35,982 bases of DNA. It comes from Kiritimatiellia bacterium (GTDB taxonomy: Bacteria; Verrucomicrobiota; Kiritimatiellia; RFP12; UBA1067). Shown in pieces: positions 6,770 through 14,613 of this stretch. Position 1 is the stretch's first letter. Each line of letters starts with the position of its first letter. Under the pieces are notes generated by a model. That model saw only the letters and a program-made list of their open reading frames with translations, was not told the origin of the DNA and searched no databases. Made by a program: the position numbers and the translations under genes. The stretch lies in assembly GCA_017454745.1 (NCBI GenBank), contig JAFTCL010000035.1, positions 1-35,982 of the forward strand, written 5' to 3'.

Positions 6770-9724
6770 CTATTCAACCGCCGCGGGTTCCGCCGCAGGC
6801 GGAGGCGTTGCCTGGGCATCAGTAGCCGGGGCATCAGCGCCACCGTCGTAGATGTTCTTCTCCAAGGCGGACTCCCCGGTGGGCTTAATCACGCGGCCAG
6901 CAGGGTCAACCAGGCGCGCCGTGACGAACACCAGCAGATTACGCTTGTTGGAAGATTCGGCCTTACTCCGGAAAATACGGCCAAGGTAAGGAATGTCGCC
7001 GAGGAACGGGATTTTATCCTCGATGGTAGTACGGTCTTCAGTAATCAAACCGCCCATCACCACCGTTGCCCCGTTGAATACCGAGAGCTGGGTGTTGACC
7101 GAGCGAACGCTGAAGAACGGCTGTTCCATCGGCAGCTCCATGTACTCGACATCCTGTTCAGAAAGCGAATAGCCGGTAACCATGTCGGTCAACGAGTTGG
7201 AGTTGCGGAAGTACGGGATCTTCATACCATAGTTCTTCCACGTCGGCTCGGATACCACCTGCGGGTTAAGCATGAGGTTAATCATCTGGCCTTCCGGAGA
7301 AACTTCCGGAACCACCTGGAGAATCACGCCCACCTCACGGGTTTCAAAGTTCTGCGGTTCAACCGTAGCCAGCGTCATGCCGGAGTTGGAACCGTAGATC
7401 AAGCTGCCGGAGTTGCTCTGCTGGGAAATCTCGACCTCAAACTCGGTCGGGTAGATGTACTCGGTGACCACCTTCATAACCGCCTCGTTGCCGTTCTTGG
7501 TGACGACTTTCGGTGCGGAGAGGGTGTCGGTGTCGGAACGCTGGCTGAGCATGTGGAGAATCACCGAAATATCGGCGTTACCGGTGAATGCGCTCAACTT
7601 GAGGAACTGATCATTGATGGTGGAGTCTTCACCTGCCACCGGATTACCGGTGGTGCTGGTGTAACGCATACCGGTCGAATAGGTGGTACCGTCAATCGGG
7701 GCAATGCTGGCATTGTGCCTAGAAGCCGGGACCAAACCATACTGGCCGTTCAACACGGAGTAAGCATCCGCCGGGACAATCGTGCCGTTGTTCATGAGGT
7801 AAGTGCCGTCAGTGCGCGGAGACCCGAACAGCTTGCCCTGCTGATAGAGGCTGTCGTAATAAGAGTGTGTGTTACCGGCCGAATCGGTGTAAGTCGTGGC
7901 CGCGCCATGCTCGCGAAGGTTCAGCGCCTTGTCCAAGAACCCGCCGGCGTCAAAGGAGAAATCGCTGTTCAGCAACCACTCAAAACCGAGCGAGTTCAAA
8001 TCAGCCTGCGAGACCTCGACGAAGCGGGCTTCAATCTCAATCAGACGCGGGGTGACGTTCAAGTCCTCAAGGATCTGCTCAAAGACCGCCAGCTGCTCGG
8101 TAGTGTTGCGGACGCGGAGCTTGCCGATGGCGGCGATGTAGGCGATGGACGAACCATCCGGCCACTGGACGCCGAGGTCGCCGAAGAACTTCTTCCAGTC
8201 CTGAGTCTGGCTCATGTCGGCGGTATCCATCGAGGAACCAAGGCCGCCGCCCTGATTGTTCTGCATCTCGCTCTTGGCCGCGTTGACACGGTCGGTCAGA
8301 GACGCCAACACATTGTAGGAACGGGTGAAAAGTTCACCGTCCGGCTCATTGGCGGGAACCACCATCACAACGTTGCCGCGAATGCGGAACTTCATGCCGG
8401 TGACGTCGCAAACCAATTTAAGGGCGTCATAGAGGTTGATGAAACGGGCCGTCAGGGACGGAATCACCGGCACATTGCCGGAATCGCTGCTACTGCCGCC
8501 GCCCGCGAAAGGATCGTTGTCGCCCGCCGGTGCGGCCGCAGTTGCGGAATTCGGCAACTTGAGCACGAGGTTGACACCGCGCTGCTCCACCGGGATTTCG
8601 GGCTTGTCATAATCGCGGGAAGCGATTTTGAAGAAATCAACCGCGTCGATAATCGTGGCCGGCGGACGGAAGTTGACCTCCGGAATCACGATATCCTGCA
8701 ACTTCTGGTGGACGACCTGCTCGGCGGTGCGGCCGCTGATGATATCCTTTGCCGCTTCCTTGGTGGACAGCTCGTTCTTGCCGTTAGGCAGCTGGTTGCT
8801 GTTGATGGCGTAACGCTTGTCGTTCCAAGTGTCGCGCACGTCGCGGATCATCATGCTGCGGGTAGCCTCGAACTCCAGATCGGAGACATTCTTCATACGG
8901 TCGGCGATACGGTCGCGAAGCTCCATCGCCTCAACATCGTACGGGAAATCGCGGAGCACCAGCTCGCACTCTTCAAGAGCGCGCCCCAACTCGCCGGTGG
9001 TGTACAGCTGGCGGGAACGGCGCAACCGCTTACGGATTGTGGTGCGGTCGTTTTTGTATTCACTCTCGTTCTGGCGGTGGGTAAGAGTCTGGGAAGCCTT
9101 GCGCAACGCCTCTTTTTCCGGCTCCTTGCGGAGGACATCAATCAAAGCGGGGGCTTTGGCGTGGCCCGCCTCTTTCGCCTTGGCGGCGGCGGTGGTGGCC
9201 TCCTCGTTCTCGTGCAGCTTCATCAAGCGCAAAGCGTCCTGATAATAAGCCTCGCCGATACCGGCCTCGGCTTCTTTGCGGGCTTCAAGATTTTGGGGAC
9301 GGTCGCCAATGAACTCAAGCGCCTGCTTATACTGCTTGGCGGCGGTGCCGTATTCCTTGTCAATCATTGCCTGACGGGCCATGTCCAACGCGGCGTAGCC
9401 ATGGTCGTCCAGCGATTTACGGCGGATTTTTTCCAAAGTTTCCAGCTCGGAGATAATGGCTTCCGCCTCGCTCGGGGCCTTCGCCGGGGCCGCGACCTGT
9501 ACGGGTGCGGCGGCCGGAGCTTCGGCCGGCTTTGCGGCGGGCTGCGCCGCCGGAGCGGGTTTCTCAGCCGCCGGAACGGCGGGAGCGGCGGCCGGAGCGG
9601 GATCCTTGCCCCCGACATCCTTCAACAGCGCCTCAAGATTGTCTTGGGCAAGAAGATTATTGACGCCACCGCCCGCCAACGCGGAAACGCCCAACACCAG
9701 CAACCACCTTGAACTTTGCATCAT
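6770..9724 (-). CDS. Amuc_1098-type secretin (type IV pilus-like outer membrane channel, PilQ/GspD superfamily)
   Basis: A 984-residue secretin. It starts with a signal peptide (MMQSSRWLLVLGVSALAGGG..., cleavage near LLAQ/D at about 27), then an Ala/Pro-rich linker to ~88. A charged helical/TPR-like region to about 290 follows, then small N-type domains (one holding SLTARFINLYDALKLVCDVTG). The secretin core starts near RLIEIEARFVEVSQADLNSLG and contains REVGVILQVVPEVSPEGQ and the signature VVMGGLITEDRT...IPFLGDIPYLGRIFRS. The ATG at 9724 has AAAGGAG 8 bases upstream. It is the last gene of a five-gene operon with the order of Amuc_1102-1101-1100-1099-1098 of Akkermansia muciniphila. It should oligomerise in the outer membrane as the exit pore for a pilus. 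An Ala/Pro-rich tail of ~30 residues ends the protein. Confidence 0.9.
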   Translation of the reverse strand: MMQSSRWLLVLGVSALAGGGVNNLLAQDNLEALLKDVGGKDPAPAAAPAVPAAEKPAPAAQPAAKPAEAPAAAPVQVAAPAKAPSEAEAIISELETLEKIRRKSLDDHGYAALDMARQAMIDKEYGTAAKQYKQALEFIGDRPQNLEARKEAEAGIGEAYYQDALRLMKLHENEEATTAAAKAKEAGHAKAPALIDVLRKEPEKEALRKASQTLTHRQNESEYKNDRTTIRKRLRRSRQLYTTGELGRALEECELVLRDFPYDVEAMELRDRIADRMKNVSDLEFEATRSMMIRDVRDTWNDKRYAINSNQLPNGKNELSTKEAAKDIISGRTAEQVVHQKLQDIVIPEVNFRPPATIIDAVDFFKIASRDYDKPEIPVEQRGVNLVLKLPNSATAAAPAGDNDPFAGGGSSSDSGNVPVIPSLTARFINLYDALKLVCDVTGMKFRIRGNVVMVVPANEPDGELFTRSYNVLASLTDRVNAAKSEMQNNQGGGLGSSMDTADMSQTQDWKKFFGDLGVQWPDGSSIAYIAAIGKLRVRNTTEQLAVFEQILEDLNVTPRLIEIEARFVEVSQADLNSLGFEWLLNSDFSFDAGGFLDKALNLREHGAATTYTDSAGNTHSYYDSLYQQGKLFGSPRTDGTYLMNNGTIVPADAYSVLNGQYGLVPASRHNASIAPIDGTTYSTGMRYTSTTGNPVAGEDSTINDQFLKLSAFTGNADISVILHMLSQRSDTDTLSAPKVVTKNGNEAVMKVVTEYIYPTEFEVEISQQSNSGSLIYGSNSGMTLATVEPQNFETREVGVILQVVPEVSPEGQMINLMLNPQVVSEPTWKNYGMKIPYFRNSNSLTDMVTGYSLSEQDVEYMELPMEQPFFSVRSVNTQLSVFNGATVVMGGLITEDRTTIEDKIPFLGDIPYLGRIFRSKAESSNKRNLLVFVTARLVDPAGRVIKPTGESALEKNIYDGGADAPATDAQATPPPAAEPAAVE

Positions 9725-9799
9725 TGGAGAGACTCCTTTTTTTGCAGCTTCTGCACTGAAAAAAGCTTATGAGACAACATTTTACCACACTCGGGGAAA

Positions 9800-10855
9800 C
9801 TAATCAAGCTTCCTCACAACTTTTTCTTGTCCTGTCGCCTCATTCATGATCATCACAGTAACCTTTGCGGGGTCAACCGCCTCGACCAGATATGTTTCCT
9901 CGCGGACCTTGAACTTGCCCTTCTCCAACACCGGGTATTCGGTGTTGTCGACGGTAAGCACAATTACCACTTCAACATCCGTGTCCTTGGCGGGTTCGCC
10001 ACACACAACCGTCACAACCTTACCATCCGACAACCGCTTCAGATCGGCCGCGGAGACATTATACTCCTTCGGAAGACCCGTACGCTCGTCATTACGGCGC
10101 TCAACCTTGTACTCAAACTTCACGACCTGGAAGTCGGTGTCGCCGACTTTCTCGCCGTCGCGAACCTGAAAGTCCTGGGCATACTTGCCCTCGCGGTGGA
10201 ACACCATACGGTAACCGTCGGGCATCTTGTTCACGCTCTTCAACACCACCGGCATCTTTTTGGTGCGCATCTCCTTAACCCGCAGCATATTGATCAGCGC
10301 GGGGTGGGACTTGGCGTCCTTGGGATCCGTCTTGGCGACAAACTCGTCAAGATTGGTGAATCCGTCGGAGTCCAAATCGCCCTTGGCGTCCGCCGGATCG
10401 TTGGGGTCCAGCCCCCAAGCCAACTCGACCTTATCCGGGATGCCGTCGCCGTCGCTGTCGAGGTCCTCCCTTGCGGCGGGCATCACCAGCTGCTCCTTAC
10501 CGCAGAAGATGCAGGTCTTGGCGTCCGAAGGAATCGGGAACCGGCACTCCTCGCACTGCACGCGGCGTTCGGGGGTGATGAAGGAAGCCTTCTGTCCGTC
10601 CGGGATCTCCAAATGCATCGGGGACTGCAACGCCTTGGCGGCACTCTCGTACTTTGCCAGCGAAAGCGGTTTTGGGGCCTCGGCGGTCTGCCGCAGGTTC
10701 AGTTTCTCGATAAACTGTTCCTCGTCCTTCTTTCCGCTCATCGCCACAAGCGCCAGGTAGGCGAGCGAGCCCAACAGAAGAAGGAGTACCACGACAAATA
10801 TCAACTTGTCGTAGTAGCGCATAAAGACATTTTCTTTTTTAATGTTTCCTGCCAC
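9800..10855 (-). CDS. Amuc_1099-like pilus-system protein with zinc-ribbon and calcium-binding repeats
   Basis: A 351-residue single-pass membrane protein. A short cytoplasmic N-terminus is followed by one transmembrane helix (about 18-40). Predicted outside the membrane are two CxxC pairs (C101/C104 and C115/C118), then two aspartate-rich loops, DLDSDGDGIPDKVE (131-144) and DLDSDGFTNLDE (160-171), of the thrombospondin type 3/dockerin-like calcium-binding kind. The C-terminal half is beta-rich. Start is GTG with a strong AAGGAG 8 bases upstream. It lies 22 bases after the Amuc_1100-like gene and 75 bases before the secretin. Position and architecture suggest the Amuc_1099 role in the pilus complex; the assignment rests largely on synteny, since I cannot align it. 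Confidence 0.72.
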   Translation of the reverse strand: MAGNIKKENVFMRYYDKLIFVVVLLLLLGSLAYLALVAMSGKKDEEQFIEKLNLRQTAEAPKPLSLAKYESAAKALQSPMHLEIPDGQKASFITPERRVQCEECRFPIPSDAKTCIFCGKEQLVMPAAREDLDSDGDGIPDKVELAWGLDPNDPADAKGDLDSDGFTNLDEFVAKTDPKDAKSHPALINMLRVKEMRTKKMPVVLKSVNKMPDGYRMVFHREGKYAQDFQVRDGEKVGDTDFQVVKFEYKVERRNDERTGLPKEYNVSAADLKRLSDGKVVTVVCGEPAKDTDVEVVIVLTVDNTEYPVLEKGKFKVREETYLVEAVDPAKVTVMIMNEATGQEKVVRKLD

Positions 10856-10877
10856 GGTAAAAACTCCTTACTGCCGG

Positions 10878-11852
10878 TTAGAAGGTGTAAACGTCCAGCA
10901 CCAGCTTAACGACGGCGGGCGGATCAAGCTCCGGATCGGTCACCAGCAGACGGGTCGGCTTCTTCTGATCCAACGCATTGCCATCAGCCTCGGCATCCTT
11001 GTCCTTGCGCTGCTGCTCGGTCTTAATCCGGTTATTGTAGGCACGGAGCATGTCGTTGGGCTTCTGGATCTCGGCCTCCGCAACCACGGTGTAGAGATCC
11101 ATCGCCGCAAGCCGGTTCAGCACGGCCACCAGCACGTTCGGACGCGCCGTGAAGGACACCTCAAAACGCTCCTTGCCGGCGAACGGGCCTTCTCCGCCGC
11201 TTTCAGCAGCGGGGGCGGCGGTCGGAGCGGGACGGCCGCTGTTCTTATTCTTGTTCTTGTTGCGGCGGCCGGTCTCCTGCGGGACATCAGTCTTGGGGGC
11301 CAAGCTGGCATCGTCAAAACGGTCGCGGGTCACGGAGACAATCTCTGCCACGCCCGCTTCCTTCAGCTCTTTCATGAGGGCCTTGACCATCGCGAGCTGA
11401 CGGCTCAACCGGGCGACATTCTCCTGGACCGGCAGGGTTCCGCCGAGATACGAATCAAAGGCGAATCCGAACGAATCCGGAGTGTCCTTGCTGGAAGATG
11501 CCGGGGTGCGGAACGTTCCGTTAAGCTCGCGGACGTCCGAAACCAGCATCTGCTTAAACGCGCTTGAAGACAGGTTGGTGTCGCACTGCACCACGCCTTT
11601 GCTGAAAAGGTTTGAGGCAGTACCGCGCCACTTGGAGATTTCCTCAGCGTCCAGCTTATACCGCTCGATGCTTTCCTTGCAGGGGAACACCTTGGCATTG
11701 TAAATGTCGCGGATCGACTGGGTGTTCTCGTCGCGCTCGGTCTTCATGGCGCTCTTGTCCATGCACGCCTTGAACAGGAAAAAGCCCGCCCCGGCGCAAA
11801 GCACGAGCAGCAACGCCCCGCATACCGACAGAATTACGACTTGACGTTTCAT
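10878..11852 (-). CDS. Amuc_1100-like pilus-associated protein (PilO-like)
   Basis: A 324-residue protein with one N-terminal transmembrane helix (about 5-28, VVILSVCGALLLVLCAGAGF), a coiled-coil stretch to about 75, and a periplasmic alpha/beta part broken by a low-complexity Asn/Lys then Pro/Ala linker (about 195-225). It ends with a beta-strand DPPAVVKLVLDVYTF. Size, single TM plus coiled coil plus ferredoxin-like halves, and its place between the PilM-PilN gene and the Amuc_1099-like gene match Amuc_1100 of Akkermansia (317 residues), whose fold resembles PilO/EpsL-type pilus alignment proteins. It starts 2 bases after the upstream stop, so translation is probably coupled. Any host-signalling activity like that reported for Amuc_1100 is not implied by the sequence. 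Confidence 0.78.
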   Translation of the reverse strand: MKRQVVILSVCGALLLVLCAGAGFFLFKACMDKSAMKTERDENTQSIRDIYNAKVFPCKESIERYKLDAEEISKWRGTASNLFSKGVVQCDTNLSSSAFKQMLVSDVRELNGTFRTPASSSKDTPDSFGFAFDSYLGGTLPVQENVARLSRQLAMVKALMKELKEAGVAEIVSVTRDRFDDASLAPKTDVPQETGRRNKNKNKNSGRPAPTAAPAAESGGEGPFAGKERFEVSFTARPNVLVAVLNRLAAMDLYTVVAEAEIQKPNDMLRAYNNRIKTEQQRKDKDAEADGNALDQKKPTRLLVTDPELDPPAVVKLVLDVYTF

Positions 11853-11854
11853 TG

Positions 11855-13558
11855 CTACCTTTTATTCCCGTTCTTGTTCTGGCTGTTGCCGTCCTGCTGG
11901 GGAGCCTCGAAAAGCGCCTCCAGCGTAAACTCGTCGTAGTAACCGCCGTCGCGGGTCGATTTGATGCTGACCGACCCGTTGCTGAACACGGTCTGCTGTT
12001 TGATGCGGTCGCACAGCACCTCTTCACCGGTCGGCTCGCGTCCTGCGGTCTTGGCCTTCTCCGCCTGTTCTTTCAGCCGGTCTTTCCAACCGCAACCCTT
12101 GATGGACAGGCCGATCACTTCGCCGGTTTCGCCATCCTTCACCGGGGAGATGTCCGTCAGCCACACGCCTGGGAATAGACCCTTGCGGACCGCATCGATG
12201 CGCTTCAGCCACAAGGTGCGCTTGCCCATCAGCTCCGCCTCCGCGTCGGCCTTGGAGATCAGCCCCTGACGGATACCGTCGGCCTGTTTCAGCTTCTTCT
12301 GCTCTCCCTCCAGCCGGTCCAGCTTCTCGGTGATCTGGTCGCGCTGACCTTGGAAGATCTGGAGCATCTGGTATTGGTAAACCGTCCACACGCCGAGCGT
12401 GGCCATCAGCGCGATCGCCGACAGCACAAAGAACGGGATACGCTTGCGGAAGGATTTGCGCCGCACGATTTCGGGCGGCATCAGGTTGATCTCGACCGGG
12501 CAGTCCTGCGCCCGGCGCAACGCCAACCCGACCGCCTCGGCCAGCACAAACGCATCGGACTGCAGCCGTTCCGAGTCAACCCGCGGCCCCACCCCGACAT
12601 TGTTGAACGGATTGAGGTAGGAGACCTCAACGTTCAGCTTCTCTTTAAAGAAAATGTCCAGCTGCGGCAACACGGCGGATCCGCCGGTAAGGATCAGGCG
12701 GGTCGGGGCGCTACCACCCTGCTGGCTGCGGTAGAAGTTGATCGAACGGCTGATCTCAGCGTGCAGGCGGGTGACCACCGTGCGGACAATCTTTGAAATC
12801 CGGTCGTCCTCGGCGTCATCGGCCGCGTAAACGCCGCCCAGCGCCACGAACGCCCGCTCGCGCTTCAGCTGCTCGGCCTCGGCGAATGAAATGCCCAACC
12901 CCTTGGCCAGCTCCTGGGTAATCGCGTTACCCGCAGTGGCAATGCAACGGTTGTAGATTTTGTCTTCCTCCACCACGATCAGGTTCGTGGTGCGGGCGCC
13001 AATGTCCAACAAAATGGTGCAGCCGTCCAACCCCGGCTCGCTGTGGCGCAGGCAATTGTAGAGCGCCATCGGGGCGACATCCACGATTTCCGGCTCCAAA
13101 CCGATGCCGGTGGTCGCCTCAGTGACCTCGCGGACACTCTCCAGCTTGGCGGCCACGATCATCGCGGCCTGCTCGCCCATCGCCCCGTCGCCGAGGAACT
13201 GGTGGTTCCACACGATATCCGCCATCGGGAAGGGAACGTTCTGCTCCACTTCGTACTCCACCATCTGGAGCAGTTTTTCCTGGGACACCGCCGGCAGCCG
13301 CACAAAGCGCGGGAACACCATCTGCCCGGAAAGCGAGAGCAACAGCGGAGCGGGGCGGATACCGCTGCCGCGCATAATCTGGCGAATCGCCTCACCAAGG
13401 TAATCGCCAAGAGAGACCTCGGACTCAGGATCGCCGCCGGTCTCGTAAACGCCGTAGTTCAATAACACCGGGGGGTGCCCGCTTTTGGCGGAGAACTCGG
13501 CCAACAGAATTTTGCTCGCACCTATATTAAGCGCGAGGACACGGTCTGACGCAAACAC
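11855..13558 (-). CDS. pilM: PilM-PilN fusion (Amuc_1101-type actin-like ATPase with PilN-like C-terminal half)
   Basis: A 567-residue fusion. Residues 1-350 are an actin-like PilM ATPase: phosphate-1 loop ALNIGASK (9-16), LLDIGARTTNLIVV (183-196) and the adenosine loop LILTGGSAVLPQLD (288-301). Then comes VEINLMPPE (355-363), which matches the INLLP-type N-terminal peptide that PilM binds in PilN, followed by a transmembrane helix (about 374-396). A coiled coil and a periplasmic domain of about 150 residues complete the PilN-like part. The start is GTG, whose G overlaps the preceding TAG stop (TAGTG), with GAGGT about 10 bases upstream. It is the second gene of the pilus operon and should anchor the secretin complex at the inner membrane. 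The Asn/Gln/Lys-rich C-terminal tail is probably disordered. Confidence 0.9.
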   Translation of the reverse strand: MFASDRVLALNIGASKILLAEFSAKSGHPPVLLNYGVYETGGDPESEVSLGDYLGEAIRQIMRGSGIRPAPLLLSLSGQMVFPRFVRLPAVSQEKLLQMVEYEVEQNVPFPMADIVWNHQFLGDGAMGEQAAMIVAAKLESVREVTEATTGIGLEPEIVDVAPMALYNCLRHSEPGLDGCTILLDIGARTTNLIVVEEDKIYNRCIATAGNAITQELAKGLGISFAEAEQLKRERAFVALGGVYAADDAEDDRISKIVRTVVTRLHAEISRSINFYRSQQGGSAPTRLILTGGSAVLPQLDIFFKEKLNVEVSYLNPFNNVGVGPRVDSERLQSDAFVLAEAVGLALRRAQDCPVEINLMPPEIVRRKSFRKRIPFFVLSAIALMATLGVWTVYQYQMLQIFQGQRDQITEKLDRLEGEQKKLKQADGIRQGLISKADAEAELMGKRTLWLKRIDAVRKGLFPGVWLTDISPVKDGETGEVIGLSIKGCGWKDRLKEQAEKAKTAGREPTGEEVLCDRIKQQTVFSNGSVSIKSTRDGGYYDEFTLEALFEAPQQDGNSQNKNGNKR

Positions 13559-14250
13559 TACTGAACTACCTCGTAATCGTTGGGGTTAATCAGGGCGAAG
13601 GGGGTCTTCGAGCGGTCCACCAGCCCGGAACGGCGGTGCATACGCTTGTCATCCATCACCTTGCTGTCTTTCCACCACTCCTTGGGAAGGGACATCGCGG
13701 ACTCGGCCTTGCTGTCCAGAACGTTGCTGTCGCCCACGATCTCCAAAGCCAACGCGACCGGCGAACCGTGGCGCTCGACCACGCTCGGAGGCAGCGCCAC
13801 CGCGCTCATGTGCTCCCCCTTGGGGATGTCAACGTAACGGACGGTGGTGGTGAAATAGTTAAAGGCGTCGGCGCCATTATCATCCTTGCCCTTGGTCAAA
13901 ACGTGGTAAGTGAAAGACAACTCGTCCATCCACTTGGCGGAGGTGGAGTACTTAATCTCGAACAGCGCCCACTCGCGCTTCTTCGCCGACAGCGGCGGCT
14001 GCAGACCGTTCGCGTTGACGTTGAACTCCGGAGTCCTGACCATCGACGCCTTGCCGGGCGCGGGGAAACGCTCGATCTTAACCGACCCCTCGGAAGCCGC
14101 CGTGTCCCCAGCCCCGCCGCGGTTGTTGTTCAGCGAACTGCCGCGATTGTTGTTAAGGTTGGAAAGCCGCCGCTGCTGCGCCGCCGCCGGACCCGCCGCC
14201 AAAAACACGCCGACCACTGCCAAAACCGCAATGAAACAACCACTTTTCAT
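13558..14250 (-). CDS. Amuc_1102-like secreted pilus-system protein
   Basis: A 230-residue exported protein, first gene of the pilus operon. The N-terminus is a signal peptide with hydrophobic core CFIAVLAVVGVFLAAG and an AAA/QQ cleavage near residue 25. A mature low-complexity Asn/Arg stretch with two SxLNNNRG copies follows, then a beta-rich domain of about 170 residues. I recognise no catalytic motif. The start at 14250 is clear: AAGGAGG lies 7 bases upstream, and the longer frame has none. Assignment to the Amuc_1102 family rests on its place directly ahead of the PilM-type gene, its size and its signal peptide. Confidence 0.7.
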   Translation of the reverse strand: MKSGCFIAVLAVVGVFLAAGPAAAQQRRLSNLNNNRGSSLNNNRGGAGDTAASEGSVKIERFPAPGKASMVRTPEFNVNANGLQPPLSAKKREWALFEIKYSTSAKWMDELSFTYHVLTKGKDDNGADAFNYFTTTVRYVDIPKGEHMSAVALPPSVVERHGSPVALALEIVGDSNVLDSKAESAMSLPKEWWKDSKVMDDKRMHRRSGLVDRSKTPFALINPNDYEVVQ

Positions 14251-14311
14251 GCTAAAACCTCCTTGAAAAACGGGCACCTTGAAAAAGCCTAATTACCCAT
14301 TTGCTTCCTTC

Positions 14312-14340
14312 ATTCTACCCTCTCGCGGTGGAAAAAGCAA
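14312..14340 (-). promoter_or_regulatory. Promoter of the pilus operon
   Basis: Minus strand -35 TTGCTT (14335-14340), 17-base spacer and -10 TAGAAT (14312-14317), about 60 bases ahead of the Amuc_1102-like start. It faces away from the aroF promoter, making a divergent control region. Confidence 0.7.
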
Positions 14341-14351
14341 TAGTAAAACGG

Positions 14352-14407
14352 CAAAAATATGCATTTTTGTTTGGTGGCGGATTGAAAGGGGCAAATCCGC
14401 GCGGATT
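14352..14407. promoter_or_regulatory. Palindrome cluster in the pilus/aro divergent region (possible operator)
   Basis: CAAAAATATGCATTTTTG (14352-14369) is an inverted repeat with 7-base arms around ATGC. A perfect 14-bp palindrome AATCCGCGCGGATT lies at 14394-14407, and a further half-site GCGGATT is at 14377-14383. They sit between two opposing promoters, where a regulator could act on either. No regulator gene is nearby, so the function is inferred. Confidence 0.4.
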
Positions 14408-14480
14408 GCCCAATACGGCGCAGAACCGCCCCGAACACGGGCCGTCAACGGGAAAAATGCGGTTTGGCGGACGCTTGGAA

Positions 14481-14510
14481 TTGACATTCCGCCAACGGGA
14501 AGAGTAGAAT
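14481..14510 (+). promoter_or_regulatory. Promoter of the aroF-pheA-tyrA operon
   Basis: Plus strand -35 TTGACA (14481-14486), 18-base spacer and -10 TAGAAT (14505-14510). Predicted start near 14517 leaves a 5' leader of about 95 bases before aroF. Confidence 0.72.
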
Positions 14511-14533
14511 ACTCCGCCCATGAAAGCGATGTT

Positions 14534-14553
14534 GTCGGATGATGTTGTCCGAC
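14534..14553 (+). promoter_or_regulatory. Hairpin in the aroF leader
   Basis: A perfect 6-bp stem GTCGGA (14534-14539) with TCCGAC (14548-14553) closes an 8-base loop in the predicted leader RNA. The same stretch contains two near-identical copies of GATGTTGTCSGA. There is no T-run, so a classical attenuator is not shown. Confidence 0.35.
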
Positions 14554-14613
14554 TCCGGAATTTTCGCTATGGCGCCGGCAGCATGTTAAGGCTGACGGCA
14601 AAGGATATCCGTC

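Noticed and set aside
7553..9712. 719-codon open frame on the plus strand, antisense to the secretin gene
   Set aside because: It mirrors the GC-rich codon pattern of the secretin on the other strand, has no recognisable domain and lacks a ribosome-binding site. The opposite strand has clear secretin motifs.
6770..9724. Reading the secretin as a type II secretion GspD
   Set aside because: The neighbouring PilM-PilN fusion and Amuc_1099/1100/1102-like genes favour a type IV pilus-like system; no gsp genes are nearby.
9827..10909. 360-codon plus-strand frame opposite the Amuc_1099-like gene
   Set aside because: Antisense shadow; the minus strand has a strong ribosome-binding site, transmembrane helix and calcium-loop motifs.
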